DNA of 64,000 nt, taken from Nemertoderma westbladi (taxonomy: Eukaryota; Xenacoelomorpha; Nemertodermatida; Nemertodermatidae). Shown here in pieces: positions 50,293 to 59,376 of the stretch. The DNA lies in assembly GCA_032718475.1 (NCBI GenBank), contig JAUCBJ010007822.1:1-64000 (forward strand), given 5' to 3'. The translations under genes and the position numbers were made by a program. Below the pieces are notes generated by a model, which saw only the letters and a program-made list of their open reading frames with translations, was not told the DNA's origin and searched no databases. Every line of letters starts with the position of its first letter. The stretch's first letter is position 1.

Positions 50293-53200
50293 TTAAGTGA
50301 ACCCCCCAGTTGTTGAGGAAGTTCTTCACGGCCTCGGATACGAACTGTGGGCCGCCATCTGGGTGGAACTCCAGGGGGACTGCTGTGGCGAGGAACAGGA
50401 GCCGGAGGTTACGGATGATGGCAGCGGATGTCGTATCGGAACCGAGGAGGAACAACGTGGGCCAGCCGGTATATTCGTCGGTAGCGACCATGTAGTTGGT
50501 GCTGTCGACGACGAACAGGTCGGCGTGGATCCTCTGGAATGGGCGGGTGGCCTCGGGGTTCCGTTGGAGGGGTTCCGGTGTGTGGGAGGGCAGGGACGAC
50601 TGGCAGGACTGGCAGCGTTCGATGGCGACGGCGATGTCGTTCGATATCGTAGGCCACCAGACCGACCGGGCCGCGCGTTCCCGGGTTTTATTGAGTCCCT
50701 GGTGGGCGGCGTGGAGCAGTCGGAGGGTGTTGGGCCGGAGCGCCCCCGGGATGTAGATCTGCGGCCCACGAAGGATTACTCCATCATGGACCATCAGTTC
50801 CATGCGGTGCTGGAAGTAGGGCCGCATGTCGTCGTTAGCCACGTTGTGGCGGGACGTCGGCCAGCCGTCCCGGATCGTGGCGAGGAGCGCCACATAGATC
50901 GGGTCGGCGGCACCGGCTGTCCGGATCTCCTGGAGGCGGGCATCGCGGTCGTCGATCGTCGGAATGGACTCGGCGAGAGCAGCGGAGACAATAAACTCGC
51001 GGTCGTTGTCATCTTCGGCTGCGAGGACGAAGTCGTCCGGAGTGGGTTTTTTGCGTGGGCAGCGGGAGAACGCGTCGGCGACGAGGTGGCGGGCCCCCTT
51101 CTGGTGGCGCGCGGTAAAGTTAAACCGCGAGAGGGCCGTCTTCAGCTTTAGTAGCCGATCGTTGGTGACTTGGTCGAGTCGCCTGTCATTTAGGATGGGT
51201 ATTAAGGGGCTGCAGTCGGTGACTAGTTCGAAGTGGTTCAGCCCATGTAGAAAGTAGCGGCATTTATGAGCCGCCCAGGCCGCCCCGAGGGCCTCCAGCT
51301 CGGCCATCCCGGACCAGTTCGCCTCGTGTTTGGCGAGTGTTCGGGAGCCGCACTGGATGGTGAGCCATCGGTTTGGGGCCGGGTCCCACTGCCGGAGGAG
51401 GAAGCCGAGGCCGTGGAGGCGCGAGGCGTCAGTCAGTAGTTCAGTCCGCCTGTCGGGGTGGAAACCTGAGAGGTATAGTGGACTCGACAGCGCGGTCCGG
51501 GTTGCCTCGAACGCGTTCTGGTGCTGCGGAAGCCAAACCCAGGCGGCCCTGTCCGTGTTGAGACTGCGGAGGGGGTCGACGAGTTGGGAGATCTCGGGAG
51601 TCGAGTTTCCCAACTGTTGGGCGAGGCCCAGGAAGGAACGGAGTTCGCGGCGGTTAGTTGGGGCCGGGAAGTGGCGGAGGTCGTCGGTGAGGGCCGGATC
51701 GATCCGGTAGTGCCCGTGACTGACGAGGTAGCCCCCGAACCGGACCTCGGGGAGGCAGTACTGGACTTTGTCGGTGTTCAGCGATACGTTGGCGGTGTCG
51801 CAGGCTGCGAGGACGCGGGCGACGGCCTCCGGGTGTTCCTCGGCCGTGTCAGTGTGGATGATGACATCCTCCACTATCCGCCCGATGTTGGGGACTCCGC
51901 TGAGAGCGCGCGCCATCCTCGCGTTAAACACATCGGAGCTGCCGTGCCACCCCATGGGCATCCGCCGGTAGCGGAAGTGGCCGCGTGGGGTTGTGAAGGT
52001 GGTGAGACGGCGGCTGGCGAGGTCGAGGCCCACCTGGTGAAACCCTTTAAGACCGTCGAGAACGGTGAAGTAGCGGGCCGAGGTGGGAATTCTCGAGACG
52101 ACGTGGAACGGAGAGGGGGAGAAGTAGTTGGGGCGAACTGTGGCTTTATTAAGTTCGCGTAAATCAACCGTTATGCGGACTTTGTTGGGGTCGCTTTTCT
52201 TCCGCGTAACGACCATCGGGCTGAGCCACTCGCCCGGGTTGTTCTCGTCCCCGGCGGGCTCCAGGATCCCCATGGCGATCTGGTCGTCGAGTTCCCGGTT
52301 GAACGCGGCCTCCAGGTTGACAGGGATGGAGCGGTTCGTATAGGACTGGTTGGGCTGGGCGCCGGGGGTGAGGTTGATGGTGAGTTCCCCTCCCGCCATG
52401 ACTCGGCACTGCCCTGACAGTGGGCGGGGGAAACGGCGGTGTAGGGCTTCCCAGTCGGAGTGGGCGGATGCTACTGGGGGTGCCGGAGCGCCCGGTGGGG
52501 GTGACGGTGTGTTGGCGTTGGGTTTGGGTGGCCCAACAGGGACTGGTGGCTGGGCATCGGTGGGTGGCGGCGGCGTGATTGGCTTGGTTTGTTCTATAAC
52601 CATGTGGTTCGTAATTGCCGCCAAGTTGCCACCGCGGAGTATCGGACTCCGCAGTACTCCCAGGGTGAAACACACCCTTCGGGAGAGGAGGGGCTGTTGC
52701 AACCCGTCGAGCACCCATAGGTCGGTGGTGCACACAGTTCCGAGGGCGGTGCACTGGAGGGTGGCGTTAAATATCCCCTTAAAGGTCCACCCGAGGCGGC
52801 TCCCATTGGCGAGGCGGGGTGCCAGCGGGGTCTCGGAGTCCTTGTGGCTCGTCATCGGTTGGCCGTCGGGGTGGCGGAGGTTCTCGTGGCGGCCTCCGAA
52901 CGCCCTGTAGATTCGCCAAGGGATGGTGGTCACGTTGGCTCCGGAGTCCGGGAGGAACTGCAGCTCCGGGATACCGCGGGTCGGGTCCTTGGTGACCTGG
53001 AAGCCGATGGTCACGGTTTCGAGGGACTCGAGTCTCTCCATGGCCGAGACGTCCGGGATGGAGTCCAGGTCGAGTCCGTCCAGGATCGTGGACCAGACCT
53101 GGGCGTTGTGGGTGGACTCGTGGTCGTCCCGTCCGTTGTCGGGTTCCTGGGTGGTGTAGTTAGGCCTAGTCCGTGGGTTCGGCGTTGGGCGGCTGCGGCA

Positions 53201-54049
53201 CATTCGGTCGTAGTGGCCGATTTGGTTGCAGTGGCGGCAACGGGCCGTAGCGCCCGGACAACGTTTGCCGGCCTGGTGTGGGGGGTAACCGCAGTGAGGG
53301 CACTTGGAGGATGACTTCGGTTGTCGCTCCTCGTGGACCGGGCCCTGTTGGTAGCGCCGGGGTGCGGCTGTAACGCGGGTGACGGCGGCGGCGGGGTTCG
53401 AGGGCAGGGCGAGCGATGCGGCGTCCTTGCGCGCTGCCCAGACGGCTTGGGCGAGCCGCAGTGCGTCGCCGAGGGAACAGTCGTTGGGGAGACGGAGGAG
53501 TTGCTCTGTAACTTCTTTGTCGCCGAATCCCGCAGTGAACTGGTCCAGGAGGCGGTCCTCTTGGTGGGCCTCCTTAGTGGCGAGCGCGGCAAAGTCGCAC
53601 TTGGCGGCCAGGTCCCGGAGGGCGACGAGGAAGGACTCCGGACTCTCCTCGGGGAGGCGGTGACGTCGGGCCAACTGCTGCCGGTAAACCCGTCGGTTGG
53701 TCCCGCCGTCGATGTGCCGCCCCAACTGATCGATGACGTCCTCCGAGTTCGCGTTTTGTTCGGTAGTAAGGGCGAGCCCCTTTACTACCGCGTTAGTGGC
53801 GCGAGAGAACGCCGTAGTGAGCGCGGCGCGACGTAGACAGAGGGTGGATCGACGTAGGTCGTTGGTGACGGCAGCATCCGGGGGATTCGCCGGGTCGGAG
53901 GTGAACAGGTTGAGGAGTCCCGATGTGGCGAGGAAGGCGTCCCATTCATCCTTCCAGAGGTCCCACGTTGTCTTCTCCGACTCGATGTCGAAGGCGGGCG
54001 GGGAGCTTCGCAGGATGAAGGTGTGGGGGTTGCGTGGATCTGTCGCCAT
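50018..54049 (-). CDS. Gag-Pol polyprotein: Gag, protease, RT, RNase H, integrase N-terminal part
   Basis: 1343-codon frame; start chosen at 54049 (context AACAACATGG, first Met after the primer site). Gag spans about 1-290, with zinc knuckles C250-C253-H258-C264 and C271-C274-H279-C284, the second exactly CX2CX4HX4C. The retropepsin-like protease has D368-S369-G370. A proline-rich linker covers 490-527. RT is about 595-790, with D665 in VLDGLKGF, MPMG at 697-700 and the active box I725-V726-E727-D728, where YxDD is expected. RNase H is about 868-998, with D874, E917, D945 and D992 all present. Integrase has the zinc motif H1113, H1116, C1146, C1149 and catalytic D1177 and D1231. After about P1257 the frame leaves the integrase; residues 1258-1343 are Arg/Pro-rich nonsense. 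Gag and Pol share one frame with no stop between them. Products would act in virus-like particles to copy the RNA and insert the DNA. Confidence 0.95.
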   Translation of the reverse strand: MATDPRNPHTFILRSSPPAFDIESEKTTWDLWKDEWDAFLATSGLLNLFTSDPANPPDAAVTNDLRRSTLCLRRAALTTAFSRATNAVVKGLALTTEQNANSEDVIDQLGRHIDGGTNRRVYRQQLARRHRLPEESPESFLVALRDLAAKCDFAALATKEAHQEDRLLDQFTAGFGDKEVTEQLLRLPNDCSLGDALRLAQAVWAARKDAASLALPSNPAAAVTRVTAAPRRYQQGPVHEERQPKSSSKCPHCGYPPHQAGKRCPGATARCRHCNQIGHYDRMCRSRPTPNPRTRPNYTTQEPDNGRDDHESTHNAQVWSTILDGLDLDSIPDVSAMERLESLETVTIGFQVTKDPTRGIPELQFLPDSGANVTTIPWRIYRAFGGRHENLRHPDGQPMTSHKDSETPLAPRLANGSRLGWTFKGIFNATLQCTALGTVCTTDLWVLDGLQQPLLSRRVCFTLGVLRSPILRGGNLAAITNHMVIEQTKPITPPPPTDAQPPVPVGPPKPNANTPSPPPGAPAPPVASAHSDWEALHRRFPRPLSGQCRVMAGGELTINLTPGAQPNQSYTNRSIPVNLEAAFNRELDDQIAMGILEPAGDENNPGEWLSPMVVTRKKSDPNKVRITVDLRELNKATVRPNYFSPSPFHVVSRIPTSARYFTVLDGLKGFHQVGLDLASRRLTTFTTPRGHFRYRRMPMGWHGSSDVFNARMARALSGVPNIGRIVEDVIIHTDTAEEHPEAVARVLAACDTANVSLNTDKVQYCLPEVRFGGYLVSHGHYRIDPALTDDLRHFPAPTNRRELRSFLGLAQQLGNSTPEISQLVDPLRSLNTDRAAWVWLPQHQNAFEATRTALSSPLYLSGFHPDRRTELLTDASRLHGLGFLLRQWDPAPNRWLTIQCGSRTLAKHEANWSGMAELEALGAAWAAHKCRYFLHGLNHFELVTDCSPLIPILNDRRLDQVTNDRLLKLKTALSRFNFTARHQKGARHLVADAFSRCPRKKPTPDDFVLAAEDDNDREFIVSAALAESIPTIDDRDARLQEIRTAGAADPIYVALLATIRDGWPTSRHNVANDDMRPYFQHRMELMVHDGVILRGPQIYIPGALRPNTLRLLHAAHQGLNKTRERAARSVWWPTISNDIAVAIERCQSCQSSLPSHTPEPLQRNPEATRPFQRIHADLFVVDSTNYMVATDEYTGWPTLFLLGSDTTSAAIIRNLRLLFLATAVPLEFHPDGGPQFVSEAVKNFLNNWGVHLNPSSPHLPRRKRPRRSRRQGDEATRPGRRPRRRPYSPGYTRVPQHPTIWRALTCGTPLRTQYPGSFARPLQLIRPQVEEELPGTRRGCRTD
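50269..50281 (-). other. Frameshift site in integrase (one extra base)
   Basis: The minus strand has two CCCC runs here (50281..50278 and 50272..50269). Conserved integrase coding leaves one frame and reappears in another within this interval. The 50278..50281 run is the better candidate because the conserved motif around the catalytic Glu then fits the family pattern best. Either a real one-base insertion or a homopolymer error in the assembly. Confidence 0.82.
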
Positions 54050-54116
54050 GTTGTTAATGGGGAATAGTAGGAGTTCGTAGGTCCAGTTTATCGGCGTGTT
54101 CGGAAGCACTGCGCCA
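54050..54116 (-). other. 5' leader between LTR and gag start
   Basis: 67 bp containing the primer-binding site at its 5' end and ending at AACAACATGG, with A at -3 and G at +4, a favourable initiation context. It has no stop in the gag frame, so the frame is open back into the LTR. Confidence 0.75.
54101..54116 (-). promoter_or_regulatory. Putative primer-binding site (tRNA-Ser-like)
   Basis: The minus strand reads TGGCGCAGTGCTTCCG immediately after the 5' LTR, with no spacer. TGG pairs with the CCA end of a tRNA, and the next C implies a G discriminator base, typical of serine tRNAs. The first 9 bases fit insect-type tRNA-Ser ends as I recall them; the following bases do not, so the primer identity is tentative. 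Confidence 0.7.
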
Positions 54117-54245
54117 TGACGTATATGAGTAGGGGGGTTTGGTGAACTTAGTATGACGTATATTAATGGTGTTGATATAAGTATGGAAATAGAACAAACC
54201 AAGCATTAGGCCTAGGTGTACTGTAAATAGCAGAAGTACTACACA
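54117..54245 (-). repeat. 5' LTR
   Basis: 129 bp, identical to the LTR at the other end. On the minus strand it begins TGTGTAGTAC and ends TATACGTCA. It should hold the promoter; an AT-rich TTATAT stretch is visible, but no promoter element can be assigned with certainty. The motif TGACGTATA (plus strand) occurs at its edge and once more inside. Confidence 0.95.
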
Positions 54246-54250
54246 GGAAC
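54246..54250. other. Target-site duplication, right copy (GGAAC)
   Basis: Partner of 49267..49271. Five base pairs is a usual duplication length for Ty3/Gypsy integrases (family knowledge). Confidence 0.88.
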
Positions 54251-54599
54251 GGAACAGGTTGGGAGTGTCAGTTAGTTGTGAGTGAAGTCTCATAGATTGG
54301 GGTAGGAACGGAACAGGTTGGGAGTGTCAGTTAGTTGTGAGTGAAGTCTCATATATTGGGGTAGGAACGGAACTGGTTGGGAGTGTCAGTTAGTTGTGAG
54401 TGAAGCCTCATAGATTGGGGTAGGAACGGAGCAGGTTGGGAGTGTCAGTTAGTTGTGAGTGAAGCCTCATAGATTGGGGTAGGAACGGAACAGGTTGGGA
54501 GTGTCAGTTAGTTGTGAGTGAAGCCTCATAGATTGGGGTAGGAACGGAGCAGGTTGGGAGTGTCAGTTAGTTGTGAGTGAAGCCTCATAGATTGCGGTA

Positions 54600-57500
54600 G
54601 GAACAGGTTGGGAGTGTCAGTTAGTTGTGAGTGAAGCCTCATAGATTGCGGTAGGAACAGGTTGGGAGTGTCAGTTAGTTGTGAGTGAAGCCTCATAGAT
54701 TGGGGTAGGAACGGAACAGGTTGGGAGTGTCAGTTAGTTGTGAGTGAAGCCTCATAGATTGGGGTAGGAACGGAGCAGGTTGGGAGTGTCAGTTAGTTGT
54801 GAGTGAAGCCTCATAGATTGCGGTAGGAACAGGTTGGGAGTGTCAGTTAGTTGTGAGTGAAGCCTCATAGATTGCGGTAGGAACAGGTTGGGAGTGTCAG
54901 TTAGTTGTGAGTGAAGCCTCATAGATTGGGATAGGAACAGGTTGGGAGTGTCAGTTAGTTGTGAGTGAAGCCTCATAGATTGGGGTAGGAACGGAGCAGG
55001 TTGGGAGTGTCAGTTAGTTGTGAGTGAAGCCTCATAGATTGCGGTAGGAACAGGTTGGGAGTGTCAGTTAGTTGTGAGTGAAGCCTCATAGATTGGGGTA
55101 GGAACGGAACAGGTTGGGAGTGTCAGTTAGTTGTGAGTGAAGCCTCATAGATTGCGGTAGGAACGGAACAGGTTGGGAGTGTCAGTTAGTTGTGAGTGAA
55201 GCCTCATAGATTGCGGTAGGAACGGAACAGGTTGGGAGTGTCAGTTAGTTGTGAGTGAAGCCTCATAGATTGGGGTAGGAACGGAGCAGGTTGGGAGTGT
55301 CAGTTAGTTGTGAGTGAAGCCTCATAGATTGCGGTAGGAACGGAACAGGTTGGGAGTGTCAGTTAGTTGTGAGTGAAGCCTCATAGATTGCGGTAGGAAC
55401 GGAACAGGTTGGGAGTGTCAGTTAGTTGTGAGTGAAGCCTCATAGATTGCGGTAGGAACGGAACAGGTTGGGAGTGTCAGTTAGTTGTGAGTGAAGCCTC
55501 ATAGATTGGGGTAGGAACAGGTTGGGAGTGTCAGTTAGTTGTGAGTGAAGCCTCATAGATTGCGGTAGGAACGGAACTGGTTGGGAGTGTCAGTTAGTTG
55601 TGAGTGAAGCCTCATAGATTGGGGTAGGAACAGGTTGGGAGTGTCAGTTAGTTGTGAGTGAAGTCTCATAGATTGGGGTAGGAACAGGTTGGGAGTGTCA
55701 GTTAGTTGTGAGTGAAGCCTCATAGATTGCGGTAGGAACGGAACAGGTTGGGAGTGTCAGTTAGTTGTGAGTGAAGCCTCATAGATTGGGGTAGGAACAG
55801 GTTGGGAGTGTCAGTTAGTTGTGAGTGAAGCCTCATAGATTGGGGTAGGAACAGGTTGGGAGTGTCAGTTAGTTGTGAGTGAAGCCTCATAGATTGCGGT
55901 AGGAACGGAGCAGGTTGGGAGTGTCAGTTAGTTGTGAGTGAAGCCTCATAGATTGCGGTAGGAACAGGTTGGGAGTGTCAGTTAGTTGTGAGTGAAGCCT
56001 CATAGATTGCGGTAGGAACGGAACAGGTTGGGAGTGTCAGTTAGTTGTGAGTGAAGCCTCATAGATTGCGGTAGGAACGGAGCAGGTTGGGAGTGTCAGT
56101 TAGTTGTGAGTGAAGCCTCATAGATTGCGGTAGGAACGGAACAGGTTGGGAGTGTCAGTTAGTTGTGAGTGAAGCCTCATAGATTGGGGTAGGAACAGGT
56201 TGGGAGTGTCAGTTAGTTGTGAGTGAAGCCTCATAGATTGCGGTAGGAACAGGTTGGGAGTGTCAGTTAGTTGTGAGTGAAGTCTCATAGATTGGGGTAG
56301 GAACAGGTTGGGAGTGTCAGTTAGTTGTGAGTGAAGCCTCATAGATTGCGGTAGGAACGGAACAGGTTGGGAGTGTCAGTTAGTTGTGAGTGAAGCCTTA
56401 TAGATTGGGGTAGGAACAGGTTGGGAGTGTCAGTTAGTTGTGAGTGAAGTCTCATAGATTGGGGTAGGAACAGGTTGGGAGTGTCAGTTAGTTGTGAGTG
56501 AAGCCTCATAGATTGCGGTAGGAACGGAACAGGTTGGGAGTGTCAGTTAGTTGTGAGTGAAGCCTTATAGATTGCGGTAGGAACGGAACAGGTTGGGAGT
56601 GTCAGATAGTTGTGAGTGAAGCCTCATAGATTGGGGTAGGAACGGAACAGGTTGGGAGTGTCAGTTAGTTGTGAGTGAAGCCTCATAGATTGCGGTAGGA
56701 ACGGAGCAGGTTGGGAGTGTCAGTTAGTTGTGAGTGAAGCCTCATAGATTGCGGTAGGAACAGGTTGGGAGTGTCAGTTAGTTGTGAGTGAAGCCTCATA
56801 GATTGCGGTAGGAACAGGTTGGGAGTGTCAGTTAGTTGTGAGTGAAGCCTCATAGATTGGGATAGGAACAGGTTGGGAGTGTCAGTTAGTTGTGAGTGAA
56901 GCCTCATAGATTGGGGTAGGAACGGAACAGGTTGGGAGTGTCAGTTAGTTGTGAGTGAAGCCTCATAGATTGGGGTAGGAACGGAGCAGGTTGGGAGTGT
57001 CAGTTAGTTGTGAGTGAAGCCTCATAGATTGGGATAGGAACAGGTTGGGAGTGTCAGTTAGTTGTGAGTGAAGCCTCATAGATTGGGGTAGGAACGGAAC
57101 AGGTTGGGAGTGTCAGTTAGTTGTGAGTGAAGCCTCATAGATTGGGGTAGGAACGGAGCAGGTTGGGAGTGTCAGTTAGTTGTGAGTGAAGCCTCATAGA
57201 TTGCGGTAGGAACAGGTTGGGAGTGTCAGTTAGTTGTGAGTGAAGCCTCATAGATTGCGGTAGGAACGGAACAGGTTGGGAGTGTCAGTTAGTTGTGAGT
57301 GAAGCCTCATAGATTGGGGTAGGAACGGAGCAGGTTGGGAGTGTCAGTTAGTTGTGAGTGAAGCCTCATAGATTGCGGTAGGAACGGAACAGGTTGGGAG
57401 TGTCAGTTAGTTGTGAGTGAAGCCTCATAGATTGCGGTAGGAACGGAACAGGTTGGGAGTGTCAGTTAGTTGTGAGTGAAGCCTCATAGATTGCGGTAGG

Positions 57501-58790
57501 AACGGAACAGGTTGGGAGTGTCAGTTAGTTGTGAGTGAAGCCTCATAGATTGCGGTAGGAACGGAACAGGTTGGGAGTGTCAGTTAGTTGTGAGTGAAGC
57601 CTCATAGATTGGGGTAGGAACAGGTTGGGAGTGTCAGTTAGTTGTGAGTGAAGCCTCATAGATTGCGGTAGGAACGGAACTGGTTGGGAGTGTCAGTTAG
57701 TTGTGAGTGAAGCCTCATAGATTGGGGTAGGAACAGGTTGGGAGTGTCAGTTAGTTGTGAGTGAAGTCTCATAGATTGGGGTAGGAACAGGTTGGGAGTG
57801 TCAGTTAGTTGTGAGTGAAGCCTCATAGATTGCGGTAGGAACGGAACAGGTTGGGAGTGTCAGTTAGTTGTGAGTGAAGCCTCATAGATTGGGGTAGGAA
57901 CAGGTTGGGAGTGTCAGTTAGTTGTGAGTGAAGCCTCATAGATTGGGGTAGGAACAGGTTGGGAGTGTCAGTTAGTTGTGAGTGAAGCCTCATAGATTGC
58001 GGTAGGAACGGAGCAGGTTGGGAGTGTCAGTTAGTTGTGAGTGAAGCCTCATAGATTGCGGTAGGAACAGGTTGGGAGTGTCAGTTAGTTGTGAGTGAAG
58101 CCTCATAGATTGCGGTAGGAACGGAACAGGTTGGGAGTGTCAGTTAGTTGTGAGTGAAGCCTCATAGATTGCGGTAGGAACGGAGCAGGTTGGGAGTGTC
58201 AGTTAGTTGTGAGTGAAGCCTCATAGATTGCGGTAGGAACGGAACAGGTTGGGAGTGTCAGTTAGTTGTGAGTGAAGCCTCATAGATTGGGGTAGGAACA
58301 GGTTGGGAGTGTCAGTTAGTTGTGAGTGAAGCCTCATAGATTGCGGTAGGAACAGGTTGGGAGTGTCAGTTAGTTGTGAGTGAAGTCTCATAGATTGGGG
58401 TAGGAACAGGTTGGGAGTGTCAGTTAGTTGTGAGTGAAGCCTCATAGATTGCGGTAGGAACGGAACAGGTTGGGAGTGTCAGTTAGTTGTGAGTGAAGCC
58501 TTATAGATTGGGGTAGGAACAGGTTGGGAGTGTCAGTTAGTTGTGAGTGAAGTCTCATAGATTGGGGTAGGAACAGGTTGGGAGTGTCAGTTAGTTGTGA
58601 GTGAAGCCTCATAGATTGCGGTAGGAACGGAACAGGTTGGGAGTGTCAGTTAGTTGTGAGTGAAGCCTTATAGATTGCGGTAGGAACGGAACAGGTTGGG
58701 AGTGTCAGATAGTTGTGAGTGAAGCCTCATAGATTGGGGTAGGAACGGAACAGGTTGGGAGTGTCAGTTAGTTGTGAGTGAAGCCTCATA
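54600..58790 (+). repeat. Approximately 2.1-kb tandem duplication (block F)
   Basis: Stretch 54600..56690 recurs at about 56690..58790. The rare CAGATAG unit (56602 and 58705) and a long run of TTGCGG and CCTTATAG units pair at offset 2103. Upstream of an extra 59-bp TTGCGG unit in the second copy the offset is 2044. GGGATAGG units (54928; 56859 and 57031) show further small rearrangement. Confidence 0.75.
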
Positions 58791-58904
58791 GATTGGGGTA
58801 GGAACGGAACAGGTTGGGAGTGTCAGTTAGTTGTGAGTGAAGCCTCATAGATTGGGGTAGGAACAGGTTGGGAGTGTCAGTTAGTTGTGAGTGAAGCCTC
58901 ATAG

Positions 58905-59376
58905 ATTGCGGTAGGAACGGAACAGGTTGGGAGTGTCAGTTAGTTGTGAGTGAAGTCTCATAGATTGGTGTAGGAACGGAACAGGTTGGGAGTGCCAGTT
59001 AGTTGTGAGTGAAGCCTCATAGATTGCGGTAGGAACGGAACAGGTTGGGAGTGTCAGTTAGTTGTGAGTGAAGCCTCATAGATTGCGGTAGGAACGGAAC
59101 AGGTTGGGAGTGTCAGTTAGTTGTGAGTGAAGCCTCATAGATTGCGGTAGGAACGGAACAGGTTGGGAGTGTCAGTTAGTTGTGAGTGAAGTCTCATAGA
59201 TTGGTGTAGGAACGGAACAGGTTGGGAGTGCCAGTTAGTTGTGAGTGAAGCCTCATAGATTGCGGTAGGAACGGAACAGGTTGGGAGTGTCAGTTAGTTG
59301 TGAGTGAAGCCTCATAGATTGCGGTAGGAACGGAACAGGTTGGGAGTGTCAGTTAGTTGTGAGTGAAGCCTCATAG
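58905..59376 (+). repeat. 236-bp (4 x 59) repeat, two copies
   Basis: Four 59-bp units including a GAAGTCTC...TTGGTGTAGG unit followed by the rare GTGCCAG substitution (58995 and 59231) occur twice, 236 bp apart. Edges approximate. Confidence 0.75.

Larger units (their letters stand above)
49272..54245 (-). mobile_element. Ty3/Gypsy-type LTR retrotransposon, single copy
   Basis: Complete element of 4,974 bp inserted into the satellite. From its 5' end on the minus strand: LTR (54245..54117), primer-binding site, short leader, one long Gag-Pol frame (Gag, protease, RT, RNase H, integrase, the Ty3/Gypsy order), a short 3' untranslated stretch with polypurine tract, and LTR (49400..49272). The 129-bp LTRs are identical by base-by-base reading and the flanks show a 5-bp duplication, GGAAC. 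The combination of short LTRs, two zinc knuckles, tRNA-Ser-like primer site, and integrase tail without a recognisable chromodomain resembles metazoan Mag-type elements; that lineage call is inference. There is no third frame that could be an env. The integrase frame is broken and the RT box is non-canonical, so autonomy is doubtful. Confidence 0.96.

Noticed and set aside
49676-54080. Long plus-strand and alternative-frame ORFs across the retrotransposon (for example 50297..51151 and 53321..53836)
   Set aside because: They are antisense or shifted readings of the GC-rich gag-pol region, have no recognisable domain, and lie over conserved codons of the real frame.
54047-54202. Met inside the 5' LTR as the start of Gag-Pol
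   Set aside because: The extension would be encoded by the LTR and primer site. The Met at 54049 has a better context and is the first after the primer site. Kept only as an alternative.
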